Shown: positions 26,011 to 35,901 of the stretch, piece by piece | Numbering within the stretch: the stretch's first letter is position 1 | Layout: each line of letters begins with the position of its first letter | Origin: Candidatus Nitrosocosmicus oleophilus | GTDB lineage: Archaea; Thermoproteota; Nitrososphaeria; Nitrososphaerales; Nitrososphaeraceae | DNA length: 64,000 bases | Direction of reading: 5' to 3' | Assembly (NCBI RefSeq): GCF_000802205.1 | Contig: NZ_CP012850.1 | Span: 1 to 64,000 of the forward strand | Notes under the pieces: generated by a model | Database searches by the model: none | Told to the model about the DNA's origin: nothing | The model's input: only the letters and a program-made list of their open reading frames with translations | Program-made: the position numbers and the translations under genes

Positions 26011-26844
26011 CTAATTTCTCCACCATGGGTCTCCAAAACTAAAGATTCTATTGTTTTTTCTGGTATCACTACTTGATTTTTTCACAATTATAGAATATAC
26101 AATGACGAGAACTATTGAAAGTAAAATAGACAAGATTATTCCCGGAATAGCTTGTGACAAACCTCCTAGCGCATTATCTTCATATATCTGGATAGAAATG
26201 GTGTGGGGATTATAAGCTAACATCAAAGTCGCTCCCAATTCACCAATGGCTCTTATCCATGTCATCACTATTCCAATCAAAATTCCTTTTTTTGCAAGCG
26301 GAATCGAGATTCTTACGAAAACTTCTAAATTTCTCTTTCCTAGAACCCGTGCAACATTTTCTAATGATTTATCTACTGAATCGAATGCAGCCATACTGGC
26401 AAGGATCATAAATGGAGAGGCAACATATGTTTGAGCTATGATAATCCCTATTATTGATTGAGTAAACTCGACATTGGGAAAGAGTCTATCCAAAAATGAT
26501 TGGGGATTAAACACCCCTAGCAGGAGAGCACCACTAGCAAGTGGTGGCAACACTAAAGGAATAACAATGATAATTTGTGCAATAGATCTGCCTGGAAATT
26601 TATATCTTGATAAACAATATGCCAAGGGTATGCCAAATAATGCAATCAACAAAGTGGATACTGACGCAGTACCTATGCTTAAAACAAAAGCGTCAATGAC
26701 TCTTGGCCTAGTGAGTGATTCTAGCAAGTTGTTAGGTTCAACAAAAATCAATATACTAAAGAGCGGATAAATGATATATACCAAGGCAATACCGGATAAA
26801 ACACATATTACAAGTTTGAAGTTGATGAATCTGGTATTATTCAT
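26011..26844 (-). CDS. modB: Molybdate/tungstate-type ABC transporter permease
   Basis: 277 residues, six membrane helices. The EAA loop that contacts the ATPase reads ENVARVLGKRNLEVFVRISIP, followed by WIRAIGELGATLMLAYN, which is the pattern of ModB/WtpB/CysT permeases. Upstream partner of the ATPase. The substrate-binding protein that normally starts the operon is missing here: the upstream 26845-27000 is non-coding and the next gene is unrelated. Confidence 0.88.
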   Translation of the reverse strand: MNNTRFINFKLVICVLSGIALVYIIYPLFSILIFVEPNNLLESLTRPRVIDAFVLSIGTASVSTLLIALFGIPLAYCLSRYKFPGRSIAQIIIVIPLVLPPLASGALLLGVFNPQSFLDRLFPNVEFTQSIIGIIIAQTYVASPFMILASMAAFDSVDKSLENVARVLGKRNLEVFVRISIPLAKKGILIGIVMTWIRAIGELGATLMLAYNPHTISIQIYEDNALGGLSQAIPGIILSILLSIVLVIVYSIIVKKSSSDTRKNNRIFSFGDPWWRN

Positions 26845-27000
26845 AGATTTATTCTTTGAAAAAACTAGTTATCTCGATTGCATTTATTATTATCGTGTCT
26901 CTTAATCGTTATCTTCATACCTGCTCGGAGGTAATATCGAAATTAAACGTTCAATGAAAGTAGTTTTGTATCCGCATATGGCGTTTTATGTTTTATGTGA

Positions 27001-28726
27001 TTAGTCGATTTTATACGATGTGACATGAGATTGCAATTGAGATTTAGAATCGATGTTCTGCAAGCTTCTTACTATATTAATGAGTACATTCCAAGCTTCA
27101 TTTTTGGAAGTTGTTCCGATATTATTATATCCAATACTACTAGCTGAATTTCTGCCTTGAGATGAGATATTAGTTAGAAAGCTGATATTTTGAAATGAAA
27201 CTAATAGCTGACTCATGTTTATGATATCATCATTTGTTACACCATTATTCATAAGATACAACAAAGAAGGAACCACGAGGCTTTGTTTGTAAATTTGATT
27301 TGTATTGTGGAGCTTCAGATTCTAACTTTTCCCGTGTTGTCGTCAGTTCTTTTATTTTAGTTTCAAAGCCTAGTTTAAAGTCATCCTGATTCTCAACATC
27401 AGTTAGAAATTTTGTAACGGCATCCCATACTGGTATATCATTGGCTAATGCGATTTCAATAATCATGGAGTGCAGTTGTTTAAGACTTTTAGAATTAAAC
27501 CCCATCACGTCGAGTTCCCAATATGTTTTCATAGTTATCCTAGATACATCAAGCTGAGAATTTAATGATGCAATCTGTTTGAGCAAGCTTTGTAATATGG
27601 GAGCATTTAGATCTATATCATTTTGAATGTGTTCTCTATCTTTTCTTAATGATTGATTTTGTTTGTATACTTTCAGGATATCGACAATATTGTAATTGTA
27701 AGTCTTAAAGTCATTAATAATTGATGAAAAAAATGGGATTTCTTCATCTAGGTTCATGTTATGGTTCTCAGACAAATCTTGTTTTGAGAAATGATACCAC
27801 CGCAAATGAGATAAAATGGTTTTGTTTTTGCTATTTATTTCTCTAAGATCGTTGTTTTGAGTTGATTTTTTGTTTTCTAAAACGGATATTTCAATTTCCA
27901 GGGAGTTCCTGTACTGCTCACGTTCTTTGCATTCTAGTTTGATTTGATTGATATAGTAAGAAACTTGCGAAATAAATGGGATTTCGATGGATACACCAGC
28001 TGATCCATTGGTCTGTTTTGTTGACGCATTACCTTTAATCTCAAGGTTTTGTAGAATATCATTATCATATTCTCCATTTGGTGCCCTTGTAGAATTAATC
28101 GTGTTAATAGATTTATTCTCACTATCGGTGGACAAAGAAAGATCAGAGTTTTTGTTAATACCAGAGGTAAATTTATACTCAAGAGAAGGATAGAAATCAA
28201 ACAGATCTTTGATAAATCCTATAAATTCGAATGGCTTGATATTATACTTTTTACAGTTGTTATATATGTTTTCAATAAAATGGTGAATATCATTTTTTGC
28301 TATTGTGTCATTATTTCTTCTTTTTTTCGCTAATGCTTGGTATGATGATCTAAATAAACCACAACCATTTTTTCCTCTGTCCAGGCCAATTGTTTCGTTT
28401 CTTATCACTTCCAAAAGATTTTGTTCGGATGCATGATGATCCAATTCTTCAAACTCATCATTAATACCCAATTCCCTTAAAATTTGAGCAATTCTAAACC
28501 CCTAAGCACATTCTTGAATTGTCAATCCTGATTTGTTTACAGTGATTGCAAATTCTCTTATTTCATCAACTCCAATGCTCCCGAGGTTATCCTTCCAACG
28601 TTTAACCAGATTGTATACGGTGCCTTTGGATAGATTAGTTTCTTTGACTATTTGATCAAGGGTTTTGCCATTGAGATATTTTTGGATGATAGTGGAATTG
28701 CTAAACTGTGTAATTTTAGTAGTCAA
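27001..28726 (-). pseudogene. HTH/coiled-coil protein of a Nitrososphaeria family, interrupted by amber stop and frameshift
   Basis: Three frames form one gene. TTG 28726 starts a helix-turn-helix (YLNGKTLDQIVKETNLSKGTVYNLVKRW) that reaches SGLTIQECA and stops at TAG (28502-28504). Reading through, the same frame continues GFRIAQILRELGINDEFEEL and then a long helical part (ENIYNNCKKYNIKP, IPFISQVSYYINQIKLECKERE) to about 27285. There the frame breaks (stop at 27245), and the other frame resumes VVPSLLYLMNNGVTNDDIINMSQLL to 27001. From memory, intact relatives read IQECAQGFRI, so Gln to stop is the simplest event. A DNA-binding regulator family of unknown target, expanded in these archaea. Probably dead, unless read through. 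Confidence 0.8.
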
Positions 28727-28980
28727 TAATAACTATAAAACTCCAGCCTTATAAGAAAAAGTCATCTTTTGGTCAATATTTTAGTCAAAATGGTCACGAA
28801 AATAGTCAATATATTTGTGTTTAAAATAGGCTTTAGATAATATCAAAGATTAAAGTCCTTAGTCAAAACATATTCAAATAGTTATTTTGATGACAAAGAG
28901 GTAGGCAGTATATAGGTAGCCCAGTCTAAATCATATTGATGTAATAATGTTGAAAAAAGATCGAATCCTAAGATTACGAT

Positions 28981-30567
28981 CTATTGTAAGTAGGGTTTAG
29001 CATGTATTTTTTTGCTTAGGATTATAGACATGCTTATTGCAGCTACTGAAAACACCAGGGCGCTAAGAAATATCAGGTCAAAAGAAAACGAGGAAGGTAG
29101 TGATTTAGTAATTCCCTGTATGTTAATTAGCGACTGGTTTGTTTGCATATACATTGCAGCCAAAGCTGGTCCAATTGACGACCCCACAATTCTCAACATT
29201 GTACTAATCCCCATCGTTACACCCGTAAATTCAACAGGTGTTGATAGAATGGTGACGTTTACTGCCCCCACGGAAGCAAGGGAGAGGCCAGTCGATAATA
29301 TTGCCAAGCCTATAGAGATTGAGATCTCTGTTGAATGAAACAAATACAAAATGGAAAACCCGGTCGCTGTAAGAATAGTACCTATAATCATTGGCTTTAT
29401 CGATCCCAGTTTTGAAATGATAAATCCAGAAGTAGGTCCAAATATTAAGAGGACTATTGCGAAAGGCAGTTGGATTTTACCGGTATTGATGGCATTTTCA
29501 CCAAATCCTATGGGTTCTGGGCTTTGTACTAGTATAGGAATAGTCTGAAAAACCATAAACATCGACAAACCTACTATCATAATGATCATATTTGAAAGCA
29601 AGATTGGTGGTCTCAAGAAAATTCTAAAATCAATTAAAGGATATTCGATTCGCCTCTCCAAACGAACAAAAAAGAATAATGATGTCGCTCCAATTACTAA
29701 AAATGGCGCGATTTGTTCCAAAGAAGAGTAAGGACTAGCAGTAGCAATACCAGAAAGATTTGATGTATTTTGATCTGGCGATGTTTGCAAGTATGTTAAG
29801 GAGAGCAGAAAAGAAACAATAGTAATTGCTAGTAAAATTGATCCTTTAATGTCTATTTGAGAATAAATCATTTGTTTTTTCTTTGGAATTATATTTGTAG
29901 AATTTTTCAGTAAATTTGTGTGTTTGTCTTGTTTTTCGTCCTTTTGTTCAAGATTATTGTTATCAGAGACATTAACATATTTTCGTATCATTAGCAGCAA
30001 TAGTATTGAAAGAGGAATTATCGTAAAAAATGTCATCTTCCATCCAAATTCATGAATAATCAAGCCACCGACTGATAATCCAATGACTGAGCCTGCTGCA
30101 AACATTGAAGTAATGATTCCGGTTGTGATGGAAATTCTTTCCCTTGGAAACTGATCTCGAATAATGCTAAATGCTATAGGAAACATTCCTAGCCCAATGC
30201 CCTGAATTGTTCTTGCTATTATCATAGTGAGAAAATCGTTCGCAAATCCGCCTAAACAAACCCCGACAGTGTAAATGGCCATGATAATTAGCAAAACTTT
30301 TTTTCTGCCATAGATGTCAGACAGTTTGCCCGCTATAGGGGTCATAACAGCCCCTGCTATCAAATACGATGTCAAAATCCAAGATGATGACCCATATGAG
30401 ACATCAAAATCATTGATTAGGGTAGGAATGGCAGGTATCAACATCGTTTCTGCATACATAACCATTGTTGCAAGACAACTAAGAATGACTAGTACTTTCC
30501 ACGGCTGTGATACTGTGAGTAGACTTTTGTAATCAAAAGACGACCCCTTTATTCTTTTAGATGTCAT
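28981..30567 (-). CDS. MFS drug/solute exporter, DHA2 (14-helix) type
   Basis: 528 residues, 14 predicted helices. Motif A (GKLSDIYGRKKVLLI) between helices 2 and 3, motif C-like GMFPIAFSIIRDQFP and SVIGLSVGGLIIHEFGWKMTFFTIIPL, as in EmrB/QacA proteins. A hydrophilic central loop (NLEQKDEKQDKHTNLLKNS) is long. Proton-driven export of toxic compounds is the family role; substrate unknown. Transcribed after the MarR gene with a 46-base gap, so a regulator-exporter operon. Confidence 0.9.
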   Translation of the reverse strand: MTSKRIKGSSFDYKSLLTVSQPWKVLVILSCLATMVMYAETMLIPAIPTLINDFDVSYGSSSWILTSYLIAGAVMTPIAGKLSDIYGRKKVLLIIMAIYTVGVCLGGFANDFLTMIIARTIQGIGLGMFPIAFSIIRDQFPRERISITTGIITSMFAAGSVIGLSVGGLIIHEFGWKMTFFTIIPLSILLLLMIRKYVNVSDNNNLEQKDEKQDKHTNLLKNSTNIIPKKKQMIYSQIDIKGSILLAITIVSFLLSLTYLQTSPDQNTSNLSGIATASPYSSLEQIAPFLVIGATSLFFFVRLERRIEYPLIDFRIFLRPPILLSNMIIMIVGLSMFMVFQTIPILVQSPEPIGFGENAINTGKIQLPFAIVLLIFGPTSGFIISKLGSIKPMIIGTILTATGFSILYLFHSTEISISIGLAILSTGLSLASVGAVNVTILSTPVEFTGVTMGISTMLRIVGSSIGPALAAMYMQTNQSLINIQGITKSLPSSFSFDLIFLSALVFSVAAISMSIILSKKIHAKPYLQ

Positions 30568-30613
30568 TTTCTTTAACCTCCCAGTTTTTTATTGTTTAAT
30601 CCTTTTACCAATT

Positions 30614-31162
30614 TCATGTGCTAGTTTTTGTGGATGCAAGTCGTTTCTCAATAATAATGTTCGATGTAGGCTGACTGATCAATTCCCGTTTTTGTTTGAT
30701 TTCTTCTGAGCAATTCAAATTGAATTTATCTTGCAAATTAAGCCACATTTGTTCCAAAGTATTTTTTGTTGTGGAAATATCCTCGTCAGAAATTTGACCT
30801 AGACATATTTTTTTTATTTCAGACACACATTCTATAGTATCATCAAGAAATCCGTGTGCCTTTTCGGTTAACAAAATGCGATTAATTCTTCGATCCCTAG
30901 GGTCGAGATTTCTGATTACTACTGCATCCTTTTCCAATTTATCGATTATTGGAATAAGGGTCGGTCCTTCCAAAGCTAATTTATCAGCAATTTCCCTCTG
31001 AGTTAATCCAGTAGCATTATTTGCAAGTATTATTAGCACCTTCCATTGCCCAAAGGTAATACCAAATTTCTTACGCAATTCTTGGTCTATCACATAAACT
31101 AACGATTTACCCATCCTATTGATAATAAAACCAATGCTATTTTGAAAATCATATTTAATCAT
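30614..31162 (-). CDS. MarR-family transcriptional regulator
   Basis: 182 residues. Winged helix: QWKVLIILANNATGLTQREIADKLALEGPTLIPIIDKLEKDAVVIRNLDPRDRRINRILLTEKAHGFL, with the wing motif DPRDRR. Dimerisation helices at both ends; a polar C-terminal tail of about 35 residues. Likely repressor of its own operon with the MFS exporter; candidate operator at 31182-31191. Confidence 0.92.
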   Translation of the reverse strand: MIKYDFQNSIGFIINRMGKSLVYVIDQELRKKFGITFGQWKVLIILANNATGLTQREIADKLALEGPTLIPIIDKLEKDAVVIRNLDPRDRRINRILLTEKAHGFLDDTIECVSEIKKICLGQISDEDISTTKNTLEQMWLNLQDKFNLNCSEEIKQKRELISQPTSNIIIEKRLASTKTST

Positions 31163-31181
31163 ATATTATACACTAATAAGT

Positions 31182-31191
31182 AGTATACTAA
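31182..31191. promoter_or_regulatory. Perfect palindrome TAGTATACTA upstream of marR
   Basis: Ten-base perfect palindrome 20 bases before the marR start, immediately downstream of a TATA-like TTTAAATA (about 31200-31207 on the minus strand). Partial copies (ATAGTAT, GGTATACTT) lie at about 31196-31230. MarR proteins bind palindromes in this position; inferred autoregulation. Confidence 0.5.
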
Positions 31192-31374
31192 TCAATAGTA
31201 TTTAAATGATTAGTTGAGAGGTATACTTTAGTCAAAGCAATTGAATCCATATCTATACCATTCTATTCTATAAGAAATCAAAGCAAAGATGGTATTATAA
31301 CAGATATTGCGTCGATATGGGGTCATCGTTGTCAGAAAATAATTTGTGATACGGTTTAGCTAACATTAGATCTA

Positions 31375-32499
31375 TTACGAAGGAGCGAGTTTTGAGTGTT
31401 CATCCTTTACGTGGGCCTTTTTCGACGCTATCAAATTTCTCAGCTTATGAATCCCATATCCTGATTTTGATGAAATGGCAATTTTGTCGATTGAATCGTC
31501 CATGTATTTCATTATTTCTTGTATTTTATCTGATTTGGTAGTCTCTACTTTGGTTAAAACTATGTGTAATTTTGACTTGTCGATTTTGAGTTCTTCAAGA
31601 ACATTCCAACAACTAGAATATTTTTTACCAATATCCTCTAAATTCTCTGAACAATCAATCAAAAAGAAGATCAAATCGGCTTCTAGTGATTCTTCTAATG
31701 TGGATTTGAAAGCGTCTATCATGTAATGTGGAAGTCTGCTGATAAAACCTACTGTATCCACAACCAAGACATCTACGTCACCCTTATTGTCAATATTACT
31801 AGAATTGTCAAGTGATCTGGTGGTGGTTGAAAGTGTTGTGAACAGATTAGCAGATGTTTCTTTATTTTCTTTTGTAAGTAGATTGAAAAGAGTTGTTTTT
31901 CCTGAACTTGTATATCCAACAAGGGAAACGATGAACATTCCTTTTCGTAGTCTTTGCTTGCGATATTCGTGACGCTTGAGATTTGCATCTTTTAATTTTT
32001 CTTTCACAAACCCCATCTGTCGTTTTAAATCACGGAATTGAACATCTACGATATATTCACCCATTCCTCCTTTTCCTACTCTCTCATTACTTTTACTCAT
32101 GAGCTTCGCGTTTTCTCTTACACGAGGCATCTTGTATTGAATCTCAGCTAATTGGATTTGCAGTTTGGATTCATTCGTTGTAGCCCGAGAATAGAAAATA
32201 TCAAGAATCAATCTTTCTCTATCAATTATTGGAATTTCTATGAGTTCTTCTAAATTAAATATCTGTTTTGCACCTAAATGTTCATCAACAAATATTTTTT
32301 CTATATTACCCGCTTGTGAAACAAATTGTTTTATTTCTTCAGCTTTGCCAAACCCCATACCATATTTAGCGCGGTTTAGGTACTTTTGAGTAAAAACCTT
32401 TACTACCTTATATTCTGGCATTGATTCAACCAAACTTTTAGCCTCTTCTATGGCAAAATCTTCAGGATAAGTAACTAGTATTATATTGGCTTGATGCAA
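31375..32499 (-). CDS. hflX: GTPase HflX
   Basis: 374 residues. N-terminal HflX domain (AKSLVESMPEYKVVKVFTQKYLNRAKYGMGFGKAEEIK; FVDEHLGAKQIFNLEEL; DRERLILDIFYSRATTNESKLQIQLAEIQYKMPRV), the Gly-rich KGGMGEY linker, and the G domain: G1 GYTSSGKTTLF, G3 DTVGF, G4 TKVE. HflX binds ribosomes and can split or rescue stalled ones under stress. G4 has Glu in place of the usual Asp (TKxD), worth noting. Monocistronic. Confidence 0.92.
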   Translation of the reverse strand: MHQANIILVTYPEDFAIEEAKSLVESMPEYKVVKVFTQKYLNRAKYGMGFGKAEEIKQFVSQAGNIEKIFVDEHLGAKQIFNLEELIEIPIIDRERLILDIFYSRATTNESKLQIQLAEIQYKMPRVRENAKLMSKSNERVGKGGMGEYIVDVQFRDLKRQMGFVKEKLKDANLKRHEYRKQRLRKGMFIVSLVGYTSSGKTTLFNLLTKENKETSANLFTTLSTTTRSLDNSSNIDNKGDVDVLVVDTVGFISRLPHYMIDAFKSTLEESLEADLIFFLIDCSENLEDIGKKYSSCWNVLEELKIDKSKLHIVLTKVETTKSDKIQEIMKYMDDSIDKIAISSKSGYGIHKLRNLIASKKAHVKDEHSKLAPS

Positions 32500-32883
32500 A
32501 TTAATGACTTTTCCATATGATTACACGGTTCATATTTGTTATACATGTGTATTGGATAAATATATTTTGAAAGTCTAACAGATGTCTTAAACTCTAGAGC
32601 AAATAAGAACAAAATGAGAATTTCTTGTTACTTCCCTTTTGGTCATCAGGATTCAAGACTGATCAATTCATTTTATCAAAGTATTGATATGATTCATTAA
32701 TTAGAAAGAACCTAGTCCAAAATAGAAAAGGGTTAGAATCAATGAGGTTTTACAAGTCACTAGTTTAAAAGTCAGTATTATACCTTATTTCAGAATAAGA
32801 ACATAAATGGTTTATGTATGAACTAGAATATCATAACATTATTTGAACTTAAATGAAAATAGTAGAAGAAATTGGTTATCCCA
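32500..32883. other. Intergenic stretch, no gene seen
   Basis: 384 bases between two minus-strand genes. Contains the hflX promoter region; no ORF or RNA gene recognised. Confidence 0.45.
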
Positions 32884-33141
32884 TTAGACACCTATTTCTG
32901 CTGCTAACTTTAACATCTTCTTACCCTCTTTTGTTAGTTTGTTGTAGGTTCTGTTCTTTACAATGTTTCTTTCTACCAACCCCCTCTCTGAGGCTTTAAG
33001 CAATAACTTGTGTCCATAGCCGTATGCACCAAGTTTTTTCAACAAGTCTCTAGTAGAATATTCGTTCTCACCAATAGATTTGATCAATTTTACCAAAGCT
33101 CGTTCTTCTATCATTATTTTGATTAGGTTTGCATCTCGCAT
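32884..33141 (-). CDS. Small winged-helix protein
   Basis: 85 residues: ALVKLIKSIGENEYSTRDLLKKLGAYGYGHKLLLKASERGLVERNIVKNRTYNKLTKEGKKMLKLAAEIG. This is a compact winged helix with the LT-x-x-G-K wing seen in archaeal PadR/MarR-like small regulators. No effector domain. Target unknown. Flanked by the insertion sequence. Confidence 0.7.
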   Translation of the reverse strand: MRDANLIKIMIEERALVKLIKSIGENEYSTRDLLKKLGAYGYGHKLLLKASERGLVERNIVKNRTYNKLTKEGKKMLKLAAEIGV

Positions 33142-33331
33142 ATCAGTAATGACACAGATTGGCTATTTATTAGTTACCTTTTGATGGCAACAAATATCTC
33201 CTTTGGAGACGATCATAGAACCATTAAGGTCTACTATTCACAACATAATACACTAATCTCATTAAAGGATACCCATGGATTTGGATATTTTGTATCATAT
33301 TTTCAATACATAGAAAGGCTAGCAATGATCA

Positions 33332-33340
33332 GTTTTTAAT
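33332..33340. repeat. Target-site duplication, left copy (GTTTTTAAT)
   Basis: Nine bases identical to 34338-34346 on the other side of the insertion sequence. Nine is the duplication length known for the IS903 group. Confidence 0.8.
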
Positions 33341-34337
33341 TGCTTTGTTGCATAATTCCTTATTCTCCGGTTATCATCATGATCATCATGTTATATTCTT
33401 CTAAAAATGTTATACAATGATACTTTTATCATGATCTCCTTTACCATGTTTTGAAACCTGTTTGCTGATGTGTATTCACCAAACATTCTCTTTATAGCTG
33501 AGACCACAGTTTCAGATATCCATCTCTGTCCGTATTTTCTTTTTGTCTTCCATTTCAACAGATCCTTTGCTTGTAACTTTACTTCGTTGTTCCTTAACCT
33601 ATTGTTTTTAGGAGAAACAATAGAGTTCCTTCTTACCTTTATACCTGGATTGATCTTTTTGTCCTCAAGATACACAAAGTTTGGATTTGAATCATAGGCT
33701 CCATCAGCTAGTACCGATTTTATCTTTACAGTGTTTGGTTCTCTCGAATCCAAAACATGATTGACTAGTTTCTTTAGCATTTTCCCATCATGTACCTTCT
33801 CATCTGTCACTTCCAAAGCAATGATTTTCCTGGTCTTTATGTCTACAGCAACGTGGATCTTGAGATATCCTTTTCTATTTTGTGTATTCCATTTCTCATC
33901 CATCTACTGACCTCTGTTAGTAATCTTGATACCTGTACTGTCTATTGATATTATTAGGTCATCATCGTCATCCATCTTGTCTCTTTTAATATCGATGTTT
34001 AGCTTGTTGATTCGTTTACAGATGTGACCATAACTTGGTGGATTAGCAGGTAACCTTTTTCCTGTGGCCTTAATTATACCTTGGGTTTGTCTGTATGGTA
34101 GGTGAAATAAATAGCGAATGTAACCAATGGCCAAGATGAAAGAATCTGGAAATACAAATGGTTTACCCTTTTTGTTTATATTCATATTCTCTATCTCTGA
34201 ACCCCAACCATCAAGGAAATCATACGAGAAGAGGATCTCACCGCGTTGAACTAATGAGCGATTGTAAGAGGGCCAGTCTATCACAAATAATCAATCTGTT
34301 CATTCCAGCTAAATATGTTGAGTTAGGCGACAAAGCA
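33341..34337 (-). mobile_element. IS5-family, IS903-like insertion sequence (997 bp)
   Basis: Ends are 18-base imperfect inverted repeats: TGCTTTGTTGCATAATTC at 33341-33358 and, reversed, TGCTTTGTCGCCTAACTC at 34337-34320 (15 of 18 match). These resemble the known IS903 end GGCTTTGTTG. Flanked by the 9-base direct repeat GTTTTTAAT. One transposase fills the element but is interrupted by an in-frame stop. Inserted in intergenic DNA. Confidence 0.85.
33391..34284 (-). pseudogene. IS5/IS903-type DDE transposase, interrupted by in-frame TAG
   Basis: Two consecutive frames in the same phase: 34284-33904 (126 residues) and 33903-33391 (170 residues), separated only by TAG at 33906-33904. Catalytic residues span both: first Asp in LIISIDSTGIKI, second Asp in SVLADGAYDS, Glu in WISETVVSAIKRMFGE. 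Around the stop the reading NRGQ-stop-MDEKW corresponds to NRG-x-W-M in related transposases, so Trp TGG to TAG is the likely change. The element is then non-autonomous unless the stop is suppressed or a homologue supplies transposase. Confidence 0.85.
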
Positions 34338-34346
34338 GTTTTTAAT
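34338..34346. repeat. Target-site duplication, right copy (GTTTTTAAT)
   Basis: Pairs with 33332-33340. Confidence 0.8.
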
Positions 34347-34514
34347 TACAGACATATTTTTACACTGAATGGTAATTCAAATTAAAATCAAACGAAGATT
34401 TAATTAGATTAATACCGACAATATTGACTCGGTTTAGAGGGGTCCTGTTCTCTTAATCCTTATCCCCTAAGTAATTAAAAAGCCTTTATACTCCATGAAA
34501 TAATAATAAGTGGA

Positions 34515-35612
34515 ATGATATCAAAATTTTTAGAGAAAAATCTACCCGTATTCTCTTTTATAGCAATATTAAGTGCGTTAATCCTATTAATCTCCAATTC
34601 ACTGGTTCCCAATCAAGCCCTAGCAATCACATTGGAGGAACAAGAGGGAGTTCCAAATTTGGTTCTAGTTTCGACGTCAACCAATAGTCAACAAGACCCA
34701 AACAATTCAACTTCCGTTAATGCTACTCAAATACCAGAAAATGCCAAGGGACCTACTATACCTTCCAAGGGTTACTTAGTCGAGGAAATACGCGACGGTC
34801 TTTATTGGGTTACTGATGGAGTTTATAATACAATGTTTCTTGTGAGTGATGATGGCGTAATCGCTGTTGATGCACCGCCATCCCTGGATGAAAATTACAT
34901 CAAGGCAATTAGAGAAGTGACAGACAAACCAATAAAATATGTGATTTATAGTCATTCTCATATCGACCATATCGGGGCTGCTGGAAACATATATCCAGAC
35001 AACGTCACTATTGTAGCTCAAGAAGAAACAGCCAAATTATTAAAAATTGCAAATGATTCGAATCGACCAATCCCTACCGTCACCTTCAAGGACAATTATA
35101 ATCTGACCCTGGGTAATCAAACTCTAGAGCTTGACTATAAGGGTGTCAATCATGAACCTGGTAATACATACATTTATGCTCCAAATCAAAAGACGTTGAT
35201 GTTTGTAGACGTCATCTTTCCAGGTTGGGTTCCATTCAAGGATTTGGCTATAACCAAGAATGTATCTGGTTTTGTACAGGCTCATGACATAGTATCAAGT
35301 TACGATTTTGATACGCTTGTGGGTGGTCACCTCACCAGGTTAGGCACTATGGAAGATGTGAAAATTCAAAAGGAATTCATCACGGATTTGATCAATGCTT
35401 CAAAGACAGCAAATAGCAAAATTAACTTTATGGACTTTGTTTCAAAATATGGACTCACAAATCCATGGCTTACATTTTCTGAATACGCTGATGCAGTAAC
35501 TGATGAATGCACTAATACAATGTTAGCAAAATGGAAAGATCGATTAGGAGGAGCAGAACAATTTACAGAGAGTCATTGTTGGATAATGACTGAAAGTCAG
35601 AGAGTTGATTGA
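34515..35612 (+). CDS. Secreted metallo-beta-lactamase-fold hydrolase
   Basis: 365 residues. Signal-type N-terminus (VFSFIAILSALILLISNSLVPNQALA) then a linker and an MBL fold: VIAVDAPPSLDENYI, metal motif SHSHIDHIGAAGN, HEPGNTYIYAPNQKTLMFVDVIF, and GGHLTRLG with the last His. The HxHxDH set is complete, so a two-metal hydrolase acting outside the membrane. Resembles the quinoprotein-relay/SoxH-like and lactamase-like groups rather than true lactamases; substrate unknown. Confidence 0.85.
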   Translation: MISKFLEKNLPVFSFIAILSALILLISNSLVPNQALAITLEEQEGVPNLVLVSTSTNSQQDPNNSTSVNATQIPENAKGPTIPSKGYLVEEIRDGLYWVTDGVYNTMFLVSDDGVIAVDAPPSLDENYIKAIREVTDKPIKYVIYSHSHIDHIGAAGNIYPDNVTIVAQEETAKLLKIANDSNRPIPTVTFKDNYNLTLGNQTLELDYKGVNHEPGNTYIYAPNQKTLMFVDVIFPGWVPFKDLAITKNVSGFVQAHDIVSSYDFDTLVGGHLTRLGTMEDVKIQKEFITDLINASKTANSKINFMDFVSKYGLTNPWLTFSEYADAVTDECTNTMLAKWKDRLGGAEQFTESHCWIMTESQRVD

Positions 35613-35901
35613 TTGATTAGCATAATTATATTCATTCATCAATCAATTCCTTTTAATATTGAAAAACATATATAATTTTTTAATAAATATCAAGAAATTG
35701 AGAATCATTTAAATTTGGATTTTCTTTATCCATGAAATTACTCTTAATTATTAGATGGTATTTGAAAGAGTATTTGAATCATATTACTTGAATAAACGCA
35801 ATATGTGGTATTCGTATCATATGAAAAAGATGTATCATGATATGATTGATTCTTACCTCATTACCAAACATCATATAAGCAGGGTCTTTGCAATCTACCA
35901 T

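Noticed and set aside
27001-34284. Reassignment of TAG to an amino acid in this organism
   Set aside because: Apparently intact genes in the window end in TAG (for example the permease at 26011), and the two interrupted sites would need different amino acids.
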